NCBI RefSeq assembly: GCF_016650635.1
Contig: NZ_JAEKFI010000003.1
Coordinates: 682,001-746,000 of the forward strand
Origin: Pseudomonas sp. TH43
Lineage (GTDB): Bacteria > Pseudomonadota > Gammaproteobacteria > Pseudomonadales > Pseudomonadaceae
Length of the DNA stretch: 64,000 nt
Reading direction: 5' to 3'
Each line of letters begins with the position of its first letter. Within the stretch, counting starts at the first letter, position 1. A program made the translations under genes and the position numbers. The notes beneath the pieces were generated by a model, which was given only the letters and a program-made list of their open reading frames with translations, was not told where the DNA came from and made no database searches. Below are positions 8,784 through 16,717 of this stretch, in pieces.

Positions 8784-9257
8784 ATGGCCGTTGTCATCGA
8801 CCAACCGGTTGCGGATTTCGAAGCACCTGCCACCAGCGGGCAAACCATCAGCCTGTCAGCCCTGAAGGGCAAGCAAGTGGTGATCTACTTCTACCCGAAG
8901 GACAGCACCCCGGGCTGCACCACTGAAGGCCAGGGCTTTCGTGATCAGTACGCAGCGTTCAAGGCTGCCAACACGGAAATCTTCGGCATCTCTCGCGATA
9001 GCCTGAAGTCGCACGAGAACTTCAAGTGCAAGCAAGAGTTTCCGTTCGAGCTGATCAGCGACAAGGACGAAGCTGTCTGCCAACTGTTCGACGTGATCAA
9101 GTTGAAGAAGCTGTATGGCAAGGAATACCTGGGCGTTGATCGCAGCACGTTCCTGATCGATAAAGACGGTGTGCTGCGTCAGGAATGGCGCGGCGTGAAA
9201 GTGCCGGGGCATGTTGATGCCGTTTTGGCTGCTGCTCAGGATTTGAATAAATCCTGA
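8784..9257 (+). CDS. bcp: Thiol peroxidase Bcp (peroxiredoxin, PrxQ group)
   Basis: Bcp reduces hydrogen peroxide and organic peroxides in the cytoplasm using thioredoxin. The 157-residue protein has the peroxidatic cysteine at residue 45 in YFYPKDSTPGCTTEGQGF. The resolving cysteine that E. coli Bcp has five residues later is glutamine here (Q50), so resolution must use another cysteine (FKCKQEF or EAVCQLF) or an outside thiol. It lies 10 bp after gcvR with an AAGGAAG Shine-Dalgarno. A REP pair follows. Confidence 0.94.
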   Translation: MAVVIDQPVADFEAPATSGQTISLSALKGKQVVIYFYPKDSTPGCTTEGQGFRDQYAAFKAANTEIFGISRDSLKSHENFKCKQEFPFELISDKDEAVCQLFDVIKLKKLYGKEYLGVDRSTFLIDKDGVLRQEWRGVKVPGHVDAVLAAAQDLNKS

Positions 9258-9283
9258 TGTTTTTGTGGCGCTCGCAATGACGC

Positions 9284-9356
9284 CATCGCTGGCAAGCCAG
9301 CTCCCACACGTTTTTCGCCACACACAAAACCTGTGAGAGCTGGCTTGCCAGCGATG
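9284..9356. repeat. REP pair (inverted), bcp / permease junction
   Basis: Two 25-base arms (9284-9308 and 9332-9356) are near-perfect inverted copies built on CGCTGGCAAGCCAGCTC. The two genes converge here and the element fills the gap. It belongs to a different REP sub-type from the copies at 20962 and 28796. Confidence 0.85.
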
Positions 9357-9386
9357 AGGCCATAAGCCTCACCGAAAAAACCTGCT

Positions 9387-10457
9387 TTAAAGCAGCGGCG
9401 CCACCACAGGCTCCTTGCGCGGCCAGGCATCCAGCACAGCCTTGAACAGCGTCGCCAGCGGGATCGCGAAGAATACCCCCCAGAATCCCCACAATCCGCC
9501 AAACAACAGCACCGCGCAGATGATCGCCACCGGATGCAAGTTGACCGCTTCGGAAAACAGCAGAGGCACCAGCACGTTGCCATCCAGCGTCTGAATGATC
9601 CCGTAGACCGCCATCAGATAGATGAACTGATCGCTCCAGCCCCACTGGAACAACGCAATCAGCAGCACCGGCACGGTCACCACCACTGCGCCGACATACG
9701 GCACCACCACCGACACACCGACCAGCAACGCCAACAGCGCCGCATAGTTGAGCCCGAGGGCGACGAAAGCGATGTAGGTCACACCGCCACAAATCACGAT
9801 TTCTATGACTTTGCCGCGAATGTAATTGGCGATCTGCCGGTTCATTTCCTGCGCGACCCGAGTGATCAACGCGCGCTCACGCGGTAAATAACCGCGCACC
9901 CACTCACCGATCATGACTCGATCCTTGAGGAAGAAGAACACCAGGATCGGTACCAGTACCAAATAGATCATGATGTTCACCAGCAGCGGCAGGCTCGACA
10001 GGGAGAACGTCAGCGCCCATTGCCCGAACTTCCCGATTTCGCCACGGGCGGCTTCGATGGCTTGCAGTACTTGCTCATCGGAGACCAGATGCGGATAGCG
10101 CTCCGGCAGCAGCAACAGCAGCGATTGCCATTTGGCGAGCATGCCCGGCAGTTCGTTGAACAACGTGATCAACTGATGCCAGAGCAGCGGCAGCACCACC
10201 ACGATGAACAGCATCAGCACGCCCATGAACAGCGCAAACACTAACCCTACCGCCGCGCCGCCCGGCACACGCAAGCGCTCAAGCGTCACCACCAGGCCCT
10301 GCATCAGATACGCCAGCACCATCCCGGCCAATACGGGCGCAAGCATGCCGCCGAGGGTAAGCACTGCGGTAAAGGCGAGAAACAGCAGAACCGCCAGCAC
10401 CACGGCTTCTTCGTCAGAGAAATAGCGCTGAATCCAGTCGCGTAACACTTTGAACAT
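9387..10457 (-). CDS. AI-2E family transporter (PerM-like permease)
   Basis: The 356-residue inner membrane protein has the AI-2E/PerM layout: two or three N-terminal membrane segments (ending near residue 90), a soluble amphipathic stretch, then a cluster of C-terminal hydrophobic segments, with the conserved VVPYVGAVVVTVPVLL region and DGNVLVPLLFSEAVNLHPVAI. The family includes TqsA/PerM and sodium-proton antiporters; the substrate here is unknown. The ATG at 10457 follows AAGGA by six bases; an in-frame TTG one codon earlier is less likely. It lies 32 bp after the tusA-like gene. Confidence 0.88.
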   Translation of the reverse strand: MFKVLRDWIQRYFSDEEAVVLAVLLFLAFTAVLTLGGMLAPVLAGMVLAYLMQGLVVTLERLRVPGGAAVGLVFALFMGVLMLFIVVVLPLLWHQLITLFNELPGMLAKWQSLLLLLPERYPHLVSDEQVLQAIEAARGEIGKFGQWALTFSLSSLPLLVNIMIYLVLVPILVFFFLKDRVMIGEWVRGYLPRERALITRVAQEMNRQIANYIRGKVIEIVICGGVTYIAFVALGLNYAALLALLVGVSVVVPYVGAVVVTVPVLLIALFQWGWSDQFIYLMAVYGIIQTLDGNVLVPLLFSEAVNLHPVAIICAVLLFGGLWGFWGVFFAIPLATLFKAVLDAWPRKEPVVAPLL

Positions 10458-10489
10458 CAATAATCCTTAGGTTTCTTTACGCTGTCGGG

Positions 10490-10729
10490 TCAGGCTTTTT
10501 TCAACCAGTAACGGTAAACGCCAGCGTCGTCTTCTTCGCGCAGCAGCGTATGACCGGCCAATCTGGCAAAGGTGCGGAAGTCGCGTTGCGAGCCCGCGTC
10601 GGTGGCTATTACCTTGAGCACCGCGCCACTGCCGAGCTTGTTCAGCTCCATTTTTGCCTTGAGCAACGGCAATGGGCAATTCAGGCCACTGGCATCCAGT
10701 TCCACGTCATGGGCTACAGCGTCGGTCAT
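10490..10729 (-). CDS. TusA-like sulfurtransferase
   Basis: The 79-residue SirA/TusA fold protein has the catalytic CPxP motif (LDASGLNCPLPLLKAKMELN) and the RDFRTFARLAGH helix. TusA carries persulfide sulfur to tRNA thiolation or molybdenum cofactor pathways; several paralogues exist in Pseudomonas, so the exact role of this one is open. The ATG at 10729 was chosen because GGAG precedes it and because the upstream extension (to 10780) is unlike the family. It lies upstream of the PerM-type gene and is divergent from the BepA-like protease. Confidence 0.87.
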   Translation of the reverse strand: MTDAVAHDVELDASGLNCPLPLLKAKMELNKLGSGAVLKVIATDAGSQRDFRTFARLAGHTLLREEDDAGVYRYWLKKA

Positions 10730-10828
10730 TGCGTCACTCCGGTTGCGGTCAGTCGAGCGACCTAGAATATCTGGTCGCAAGCCCGGTGTCCGGCTACAGT
10801 AAGGTCTTTGTCTTCTAAGGCTTTGTGC

Positions 10829-12262
10829 ATGACTTTTCTGCGCCCTACCCTGCTGACGCTCGCTTGCCTGCTCGCCTCACCGGGCTTTGCCGACGATCTG
10901 CCGTCACTCGGCGACGCCAGTTCTGCCATTGTCTCGCCGCAACAGGAGTATCAGCTCGGTCGCGCCTGGCTGGCCATGTTGCGCAGCCAGGTCTCACAGC
11001 TAAACGATCCGCAACTCAAGGACTACGTCGAATCCAGCGTCTACAAGCTGGTGGAGACCAGCCAGGTCACTGACCGACGCCTGGAGTTCATCCTGATCAA
11101 CAGCCCGCAGCTCAACGCCTTCGCAGCGCCCGGCGGTGTGGTCGGGGTCAACGGTGGTCTGTTCCTCAATGCACAGACTGAAGGCGAATATGCTTCGGTA
11201 CTTGCGCACGAACTGGCTCACTTGTCGCAACGCCACTTCGCTCGCGGCGTTGAAGCCTCGCAGCGCATGCAGGTGCCGATGATGGCCGCGCTGCTGGCCG
11301 GTATCGTCATTGCGGCGGCGGGCGGCGGCGATGCAGGCATCGCAGCCATCGCCGGCACGCAGGCGGCGGCGATTCAGTCGCAACGAACCTTCTCCCGCCA
11401 GAACGAACAGGAAGCCGACCGCATCGGCATCCTCAACCTGGAAAAGGCCGGTTATGACCCTCGCTCGATGCCGACCATGTTCGAACGGCTGATGCGCCAG
11501 TATCGTTTTGACGCCAAACCACCCGAATTCCTGCTGACTCACCCGGTGACCGAATCGCGTATCGCCGACACCCGCAACCGCGCCGAACAGACGAAACCGG
11601 GCGGGATCGAAGACACCAAGCGTTATCAATTGATCCGTGCACGCGTGCAGTTGATCTATGAAGAAACGCCAGGTCTGGGCGCCAAGCGCTTCCGTGCGCA
11701 GCTGGATGAAAATCCGAAAAACGACGTGGCACGCTACGGTCTGGCGATTGCGCAGATCAAGGGCGGTCAGTTGAACGAGGCTCGCGAGAACCTCAAGCAA
11801 TTACTGGCTACGTCACCGAACGAAATCATCTACAACCTCGCCCAGGTCGACCTGGACATCACCAACAATCGCCTGCCCGATGCACAGTCGCGGGTCGACC
11901 GGATGCTCGCGCAGTATCCAGGCAACTATCCGCTGAATCAGGTGCGTGTCGACCTGCTGCTCAAGCAGAATCGCGCAGCGGATGCCGAGAAAGCGCTGGA
12001 AGGTTTGCTCAAGTCCCGCCCGGATGATCCTGACGTCTGGTATCAGGTCGCCGAAACCCGGGGTCTGTCGGGCAACATCATCGGCTTGCATCAGGCGCGC
12101 GCCGAGTACTTCGCGCTGGTTGGCGATTACCGACAGGCAATCCAGCAACTCGATTTTGCCAAGCGCAAGGCTGGCAACAACTTCCCGCTGTCATCACGGA
12201 TCGATGCCCGCCAGCGCGAGCTGATGGAGCAGGAACGCATGATCAAGGACATGATGGGCTGA
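10829..12262 (+). CDS. BepA-like M48 metalloprotease with TPR domain
   Basis: BepA (YfgC) is a periplasmic zinc protease and chaperone for outer-membrane proteins such as LptD. From the ATG at 10829 (TAAGG upstream) the protein is 477 residues with a signal peptide (MTFLRPTLLTLACLLASPGF, cleaved after A21). The HELAH zinc motif lies at residues 127-131, the third-ligand glutamate at 195 (EQEADRIG), and from about residue 290 come TPR helices (NDVARYGLAIAQIKGGQLNE and later). A longer frame would use a TTG at 10808. A bidirectional terminator lies between it and mucD. Confidence 0.92.
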   Translation: MTFLRPTLLTLACLLASPGFADDLPSLGDASSAIVSPQQEYQLGRAWLAMLRSQVSQLNDPQLKDYVESSVYKLVETSQVTDRRLEFILINSPQLNAFAAPGGVVGVNGGLFLNAQTEGEYASVLAHELAHLSQRHFARGVEASQRMQVPMMAALLAGIVIAAAGGGDAGIAAIAGTQAAAIQSQRTFSRQNEQEADRIGILNLEKAGYDPRSMPTMFERLMRQYRFDAKPPEFLLTHPVTESRIADTRNRAEQTKPGGIEDTKRYQLIRARVQLIYEETPGLGAKRFRAQLDENPKNDVARYGLAIAQIKGGQLNEARENLKQLLATSPNEIIYNLAQVDLDITNNRLPDAQSRVDRMLAQYPGNYPLNQVRVDLLLKQNRAADAEKALEGLLKSRPDDPDVWYQVAETRGLSGNIIGLHQARAEYFALVGDYRQAIQQLDFAKRKAGNNFPLSSRIDARQRELMEQERMIKDMMG

Positions 12263-12293
12263 GTTTTATCCCGCGCAGTTAAAGCTTCATGCA

Positions 12294-12328
12294 TAAAAAA
12301 ACCGCCTCTTTCGAGGCGGTTCTTTTTT
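12294..12328. terminator. Bidirectional terminator between the BepA-like gene and mucD
   Basis: ACCGCCT (12301-12307) and AGGCGGT (12314-12320) flank a short loop, with AAAAAA before and TTTTTTT after. It serves the two convergent genes. Confidence 0.9.
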
Positions 12329-12343
12329 TACCTTGCCGCTGGT

Positions 12344-13774
12344 TTATTCAGCCAGTTTGAAGGTGATGAAGCTCGCACGACCTTGACGCAGAACACGCAT
12401 CGACACCGAGCGGTTCTTCGGCAGCGCTTTGGCGATCTCGGCGAACTCCTTGGCCGAACCAATAGCCTGGTTGTTCAGGTGAGTGATGACATCACCTGGC
12501 TGCAGACCGATCAGCGCAGCAGGACCGTCCTGCACTTCCTTGATTACCACGCCACCTTTGAGGTCGAAGGTTTTCTTCTGCTCGGCGGTCAGCTCGCCCA
12601 CGGCAACACCGAGGCGGTTACTGGTGCTTTCTGCGCCAGACTTCGGCAGTGCATCCAACTCTTTGTCTTCATCCGGAATCGCGCCAACCGTCAACTCGAC
12701 GTTCTTGCGCTTGCCTTCACGAATCACTTCCAGATTGGCTTTCGCCCCTGCCTTCAAAGCGCCCACCAGATGCGGCAGGTCGGCAGACATGACGATCGGC
12801 TGACCGTTCATGCTCAGGATCACGTCGCCGACTTGCAGGCCACCTTTCGCGGCCGGACCGTCATCCTGGATCTGTGCAACCAGCGCACCGGCCGGTTTCT
12901 CCAGACCGAACGATTCGGCCAGATCCTTGTTCACTTCCTGGATGACCACGCCCAACCAGCCACGGCTGACTTTGCCACCGCTCTTCAGTTGGTTGGAAAC
13001 GTCCATTGCCACATCGATCGGAATGGCGAACGACACGCCCATGAAACCGCCTGAACGGGTGTAGATCTGCGAGTTGATCCCGACCACTTCACCGTTCAGG
13101 TTGAACAGCGGCCCACCGGAGTTGCCCGGGTTGATCGGCACGTCGGTCTGGATGAATGGCACATAGTTTTCGTTGGGCAGACTGCGGCCGACGGCGCTGA
13201 CGATACCTTGGGTCACTGTGTGGTCGAAGCCGAATGGCGAACCGATTGCCACAACCCACTGGCCGGCTTTCAGGTCCTGGGATTTGCCGAGTTTGAGCAC
13301 CGGCAGATCTTTGCCTTCGATTTTCAACAGCGCCACGTCGGAACGCGGGTCGGTGCCGATCAGCTTGGCTTTCATTTCGCTGCGATCGGCCAGGCGGACG
13401 AGGATTTCGTCGGCATCGGCAATCACATGGTTGTTGGTCAGGATGTAACCATCAGGAGAGATGATGAAGCCGGAACCCAGCGATTGCGCTTCACGCTGAC
13501 GACCACCGCCCGGCGAACGCTGCTGAGGTGGCATACCGCGCTCGAAGAACTCGCGCAGCATCGGCGGCAGGCCTTCCAGGTCAGGCATCTGCTGGTTCAC
13601 TTTGCGATCCGGCAGTTTCTGTGTGGTACTGATGTTCACCACGGCAGGCGAAGCCTGTTCAACCAGTTGGGTGAAATCAGGCAGATCGGCCGCTTGCGCA
13701 GCAGGGATCGCCTGACCGAGCAGCAGCACGGTGGCGAAAATGGAAAGATAAGATTTCAAGCTTGGTATCGACAT
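12344..13774 (-). CDS. mucD: Periplasmic DegP-type serine protease MucD
   Basis: MucD clears misfolded periplasmic protein and dampens AlgU activation. The 476-residue protein starts at the ATG at 13774 (GGGAG upstream) with a signal peptide ending near QAIPAAQA. The trypsin-like domain has H116 (TNNHVIAD), D146 (RSDVALLK) and S219 (NPGNSGGPLFN); two PDZ domains follow (about residues 265-355 and 385-470). It is the last gene of the algU cluster. A hairpin with a T-rich tail lies between mucB and mucD, so mucD may also have its own promoter. A reading frame extending to 13939 has no support. Confidence 0.94.
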   Translation of the reverse strand: MSIPSLKSYLSIFATVLLLGQAIPAAQAADLPDFTQLVEQASPAVVNISTTQKLPDRKVNQQMPDLEGLPPMLREFFERGMPPQQRSPGGGRQREAQSLGSGFIISPDGYILTNNHVIADADEILVRLADRSEMKAKLIGTDPRSDVALLKIEGKDLPVLKLGKSQDLKAGQWVVAIGSPFGFDHTVTQGIVSAVGRSLPNENYVPFIQTDVPINPGNSGGPLFNLNGEVVGINSQIYTRSGGFMGVSFAIPIDVAMDVSNQLKSGGKVSRGWLGVVIQEVNKDLAESFGLEKPAGALVAQIQDDGPAAKGGLQVGDVILSMNGQPIVMSADLPHLVGALKAGAKANLEVIREGKRKNVELTVGAIPDEDKELDALPKSGAESTSNRLGVAVGELTAEQKKTFDLKGGVVIKEVQDGPAALIGLQPGDVITHLNNQAIGSAKEFAEIAKALPKNRSVSMRVLRQGRASFITFKLAE

Positions 13775-13854
13775 ACAGCTCCCGTTACGACGAGCAGGTT
13801 TAAGCGATATGGAAGAAAAGTCACCGGTACCACTGATCAGGACTTTTATCCCAG

Positions 13855-13890
13855 GAAAAACAAACAAGGCCAGAGCCGTGAGGCTCTGAC
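13855..13890 (-). terminator. Hairpin with T-rich tail between mucB and mucD
   Basis: CAGAGCC (13871-13877) pairs with GGCTCTG (13882-13888). On the minus strand the stem is followed by TTGTTTGTTTTT. It can attenuate readthrough from mucB into mucD, which starts 80 bp further on. Confidence 0.65.
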
Positions 13891-13983
13891 CTATAAAAAA
13901 CTTTCGGGGTATTTGCAAATGAAAATGCTCAGCAAACATTTCATCTCCGTCTCGACGAAGAAATGGTAATGACTGAAATCAGC

Positions 13984-14949
13984 TCACTGCTTGCTGGTTG
14001 CAGCGCCATCGGTATTGCGCATCGACAGAGCAATTCGTTCGGCGGTGCCGATTGGGATCTCACCCACCACTGTGACCATCATCTCGCCATCAGGTGTGGT
14101 CAGGCGACGGGATACGGCAACAGTCGGGCCCAGTTGAGTCCGGGTATCGGTAACGGTCGCGCCATTTAAAGGCTCAAGGAACACCGAGAACCGCGCCAGC
14201 CCATCATCGTACATCAGGCTGTTCACCTGAGTTTTGGTTTCCGGGTCTTTGTGCGAGGTGCTGCTGGTGAGCTCGAAACCCGGCGGCAGCCACTCCGAAT
14301 GCCAGACCTGAGCGGTCTTCACAGCCGAAGCCTTGTCACTGGCGAGGGTGATTGGCTTGCAGTCAGCGTCTGCCAACAAGTCTTTATCCGATGGAACATC
14401 GTCGGTATCGAGGCTGGTGAACTGGAAGCGCTCAAGCAATTGCCCTTTGTCGTTCAACAGCAACGACTTCAATGGGAGGCCGGTCTGCTTGTCCAAATGC
14501 AGCTCAAAACCATAACGATGCTGGTCGCGAGGCGTCAGCGAAACAATCACAGCGTCTCGCCCAGCAACGCGCGATTTGCCGATGACGGCAAGGTCATACC
14601 AGTTTTTCAACTTTTGCGGATCGAGCGGACGAGCGGCAGAGTTGGGAGAATCCCCCAGCCCGGCAATCAGGGTGCCGCTGACGCATTGAGTATGCCCATC
14701 AATGCGCACGACTTCCTGAGCCGAACCGTCGAGCTGGAGTAAACGCTCGCGGACCTGGCCATTCTGGGCGCGATGCCAGATGTTATGGGTAGAAAAACTA
14801 CCGTTACGCTCGTAAACGAAGGTGCCGTGAAAGCTTTGCTGCTGCTCGGCCCGGCCCAGACGGGTCAACCAGTCCTGGGCCTCGTCGGCGTGGGCTGGAA
14901 CGATGAACCAGCCACTGAGCAGAAGCGAAAGTAGAGGTATGGCGCGCAT
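13984..14949 (-). CDS. mucB: Periplasmic sigma-factor regulator MucB (RseB-like)
   Basis: MucB binds the periplasmic part of MucA and shields it from cleavage by AlgW until envelope stress or lipid signals release it. The 321-residue protein has a signal peptide (MRAIPLLSLLLSGWFIVPAH, cleaved after the next Ala), a large LolA/LolB-like domain beginning WLTRLGRAEQQQSFHGTFVY, and a smaller C-terminal domain (from about residue 215, WLPPGFELTSS). It starts 8 bp after mucA, with AAGGAGG just before the ATG. Confidence 0.95.
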   Translation of the reverse strand: MRAIPLLSLLLSGWFIVPAHADEAQDWLTRLGRAEQQQSFHGTFVYERNGSFSTHNIWHRAQNGQVRERLLQLDGSAQEVVRIDGHTQCVSGTLIAGLGDSPNSAARPLDPQKLKNWYDLAVIGKSRVAGRDAVIVSLTPRDQHRYGFELHLDKQTGLPLKSLLLNDKGQLLERFQFTSLDTDDVPSDKDLLADADCKPITLASDKASAVKTAQVWHSEWLPPGFELTSSTSHKDPETKTQVNSLMYDDGLARFSVFLEPLNGATVTDTRTQLGPTVAVSRRLTTPDGEMMVTVVGEIPIGTAERIALSMRNTDGAATSKQ

Positions 14950-14957
14950 GATCCTCC

Positions 14958-15545
14958 TTAACGGTTTTCCAGGCTTGCCGCACGCGCATAAGGAAGCGCG
15001 CTCTCAGTACCCTTCAATGCAGCCTGTTGAGCATGTTGGCGCAAGTAGCCTGGCAGACGCTGATCGTGCCAGCCTGGTTGACCTTGCAACACGCCGTTGG
15101 CCATAGGGCCAGTGGCTTCCGAGCTCTCACTATAACCTGCCAGAACAGCCGGACCTTTGACCTGTGGAGTGGCCAGGGTTGGCTGATTCGATTGCTGGGC
15201 AAGTTCAACGCCAGCGATCTCGTCCTGGTTATACAGACGCACACCGGCCAGAACGGCAACAGTGACCGAGGCTGCAACAGCCAGACGGCCGAGGTTGCGC
15301 CATGGGCTGCGAGATACTTTGGCCGGAGCCGTTTCGTCTTCCAGTGCAGCAGACACTGCCGCAGCGATATCCAGACGTGGAAGCAGCAGATCCTTGTGCA
15401 TGGCTGCCCGAGCGATCTGGTAACGAGCCCAGGTCTCACGGGTTTCTACGTCGTCCAGTGCATTAATCACTCGACGCAATTCCAGTTCGTCCGCTTCGTT
15501 ATCCATCACTGCGGACAGCGATTCCTGCAGGGCTTCACGACTCAT
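14958..15545 (-). CDS. mucA: Anti-sigma factor MucA
   Basis: MucA is a single-pass inner membrane protein that holds AlgU inactive. The 195-residue frame has the cytoplasmic RseA-type AlgU-binding domain (MSREALQESLSAVMDNEADE), a membrane segment (LAVAASVTVAVLAGVRLYN, around residues 90-108) and a periplasmic part containing the MucB-binding region. The reading frame is intact and full length, so no mucoidy-type truncation is seen. It begins 30 bp after algU. Confidence 0.95.
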   Translation of the reverse strand: MSREALQESLSAVMDNEADELELRRVINALDDVETRETWARYQIARAAMHKDLLLPRLDIAAAVSAALEDETAPAKVSRSPWRNLGRLAVAASVTVAVLAGVRLYNQDEIAGVELAQQSNQPTLATPQVKGPAVLAGYSESSEATGPMANGVLQGQPGWHDQRLPGYLRQHAQQAALKGTESALPYARAASLENR

Positions 15546-15575
15546 GGCGTTCCTCTCTTGGCTGTCGCCGCTGTC

Positions 15576-16157
15576 TCAGTTTTCCTGCAACAACGGCTGC
15601 AGGGCTTTATCGATGGCCTCCCGAGCGCGGAAAATCCGGGAGCGCACGGTACCCACCGGACATTGCATGACACTCGCAATGTCCTCGTAACTCAGACCAT
15701 CGAATTCACGTAAAGTTAATGCCGTACGCAAATCCTCTGGCAGTTGCTGAATGGTTCGATGGACTGTGCCTTCGATCTCATCCCGCAGCAGTGCACGTTC
15801 TGGTGACTCGAGATCCTTGAGGCCGTGATCGCCATCGTAGAACTCTGCGTCTTCGGAACTTACATCACTATCCGGCGGCCGACGGCCGCGTGAAACCAGG
15901 TAATTCTTTGCCGTGTTAATGGCAATACGGTACAGCCACGTATAAAACGCACTGTCGCCGCGAAAGTTGCCAAGTGCTCGATACGCCTTGATAAAGGCTT
16001 CCTGAGCCACGTCCTGGGCTTCATGGGTGTCGTGCACAAAACGCACGATCAACCCGAGAATTTTGTGCTGATATTTCAGCACCAGCAGATCGAAAGCTCG
16101 CTTGTCGCCACGCTGAACGCGTTCGACCAGCTGCTGATCCTCTTCCTGGGTTAGCAT
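15576..16157 (-). CDS. algU: RNA polymerase extracytoplasmic sigma factor AlgU (RpoE/sigma-22)
   Basis: AlgU directs the envelope-stress and alginate regulon. The 193-residue protein starts at the ATG at 16157 (GAGGAG at proper spacing; MLTQEEDQQLVERVQRGDKR), with region 2 (AFIKAYRALGNFRGDSAFYT and WLYRIAINTAKNYLV) and region 4 (LREFDGLSYEDIASVMQCP). A longer frame to 16214 lacks support. It is the first gene of algU-mucA-mucB-mucD and has its own AlgU-type promoter at 16217-16243. Confidence 0.97.
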   Translation of the reverse strand: MLTQEEDQQLVERVQRGDKRAFDLLVLKYQHKILGLIVRFVHDTHEAQDVAQEAFIKAYRALGNFRGDSAFYTWLYRIAINTAKNYLVSRGRRPPDSDVSSEDAEFYDGDHGLKDLESPERALLRDEIEGTVHRTIQQLPEDLRTALTLREFDGLSYEDIASVMQCPVGTVRSRIFRAREAIDKALQPLLQEN

Positions 16158-16216
16158 GAACACTCCTCGATAAGCCCGAAGGAGACTTGCATAACTAAAC
16201 GACCAGACTTGCAAAC

Positions 16217-16243
16217 ATAGACTCGGGCTTTTCGCAAAAGTTC
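16217..16243 (-). promoter_or_regulatory. AlgU-dependent autoregulatory promoter of algU
   Basis: On the minus strand GAACTT (16243-16238), a 16-base spacer and TCTAT (16221-16217) match the sigma-E/AlgU consensus. It lies 60 bp upstream of the algU ATG. The element resembles the known algU P1 promoter of P. aeruginosa, including the AAAAGCCCGAG spacer segment. Confidence 0.88.
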
Positions 16244-16717
16244 TCCCCCTTCAGGCAAGTTTCCTGCGAGCTCTGATTTGGCACGCACGAAAAACGCAGC
16301 GCGGGATAAACCGGCTGCGCGAATAATCTTGTTATCGGTTTCGCCGGCAGGAACCTCAACCACAGATTCCGCACTGAAGCCCGACACTGTCCCTTGTTTC
16401 CGGCACCGACTATTGATCTTGGGCCTTTGGCAAAAGTTCCAATTATTTATAGTCGTAGCCACCCGACATTGAGCAACCCTGGGTCGAAAAAGTCTGTTTC
16501 AGCGCCGATACAGTCGTCTTTTCCCCATACCGGAGAAAAAATCTTCCGACGAAGCGCCCGGTTTTTCCCGTCACAGTAGTTTCACAATGCCATCTGGGCT
16601 CGGCTATTGTGCCGCCCCACCCCTCTATATACTAGTGGGCTGTGTGGCTGTCTTGACTCGCCGATCCAGCGGTCCTGCACCACCCCCGACCCGGGTCGCT
16701 TTGCGCGGAATCCTGTA
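16244..16717. other. algU/nadB divergent intergenic region
   Basis: About 470 bp lie between the algU promoter and nadB. Nothing in it reads as a protein-coding gene or known RNA. It must carry the nadB promoter and probably additional algU promoters; I could not assign these with confidence. Confidence 0.4.
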
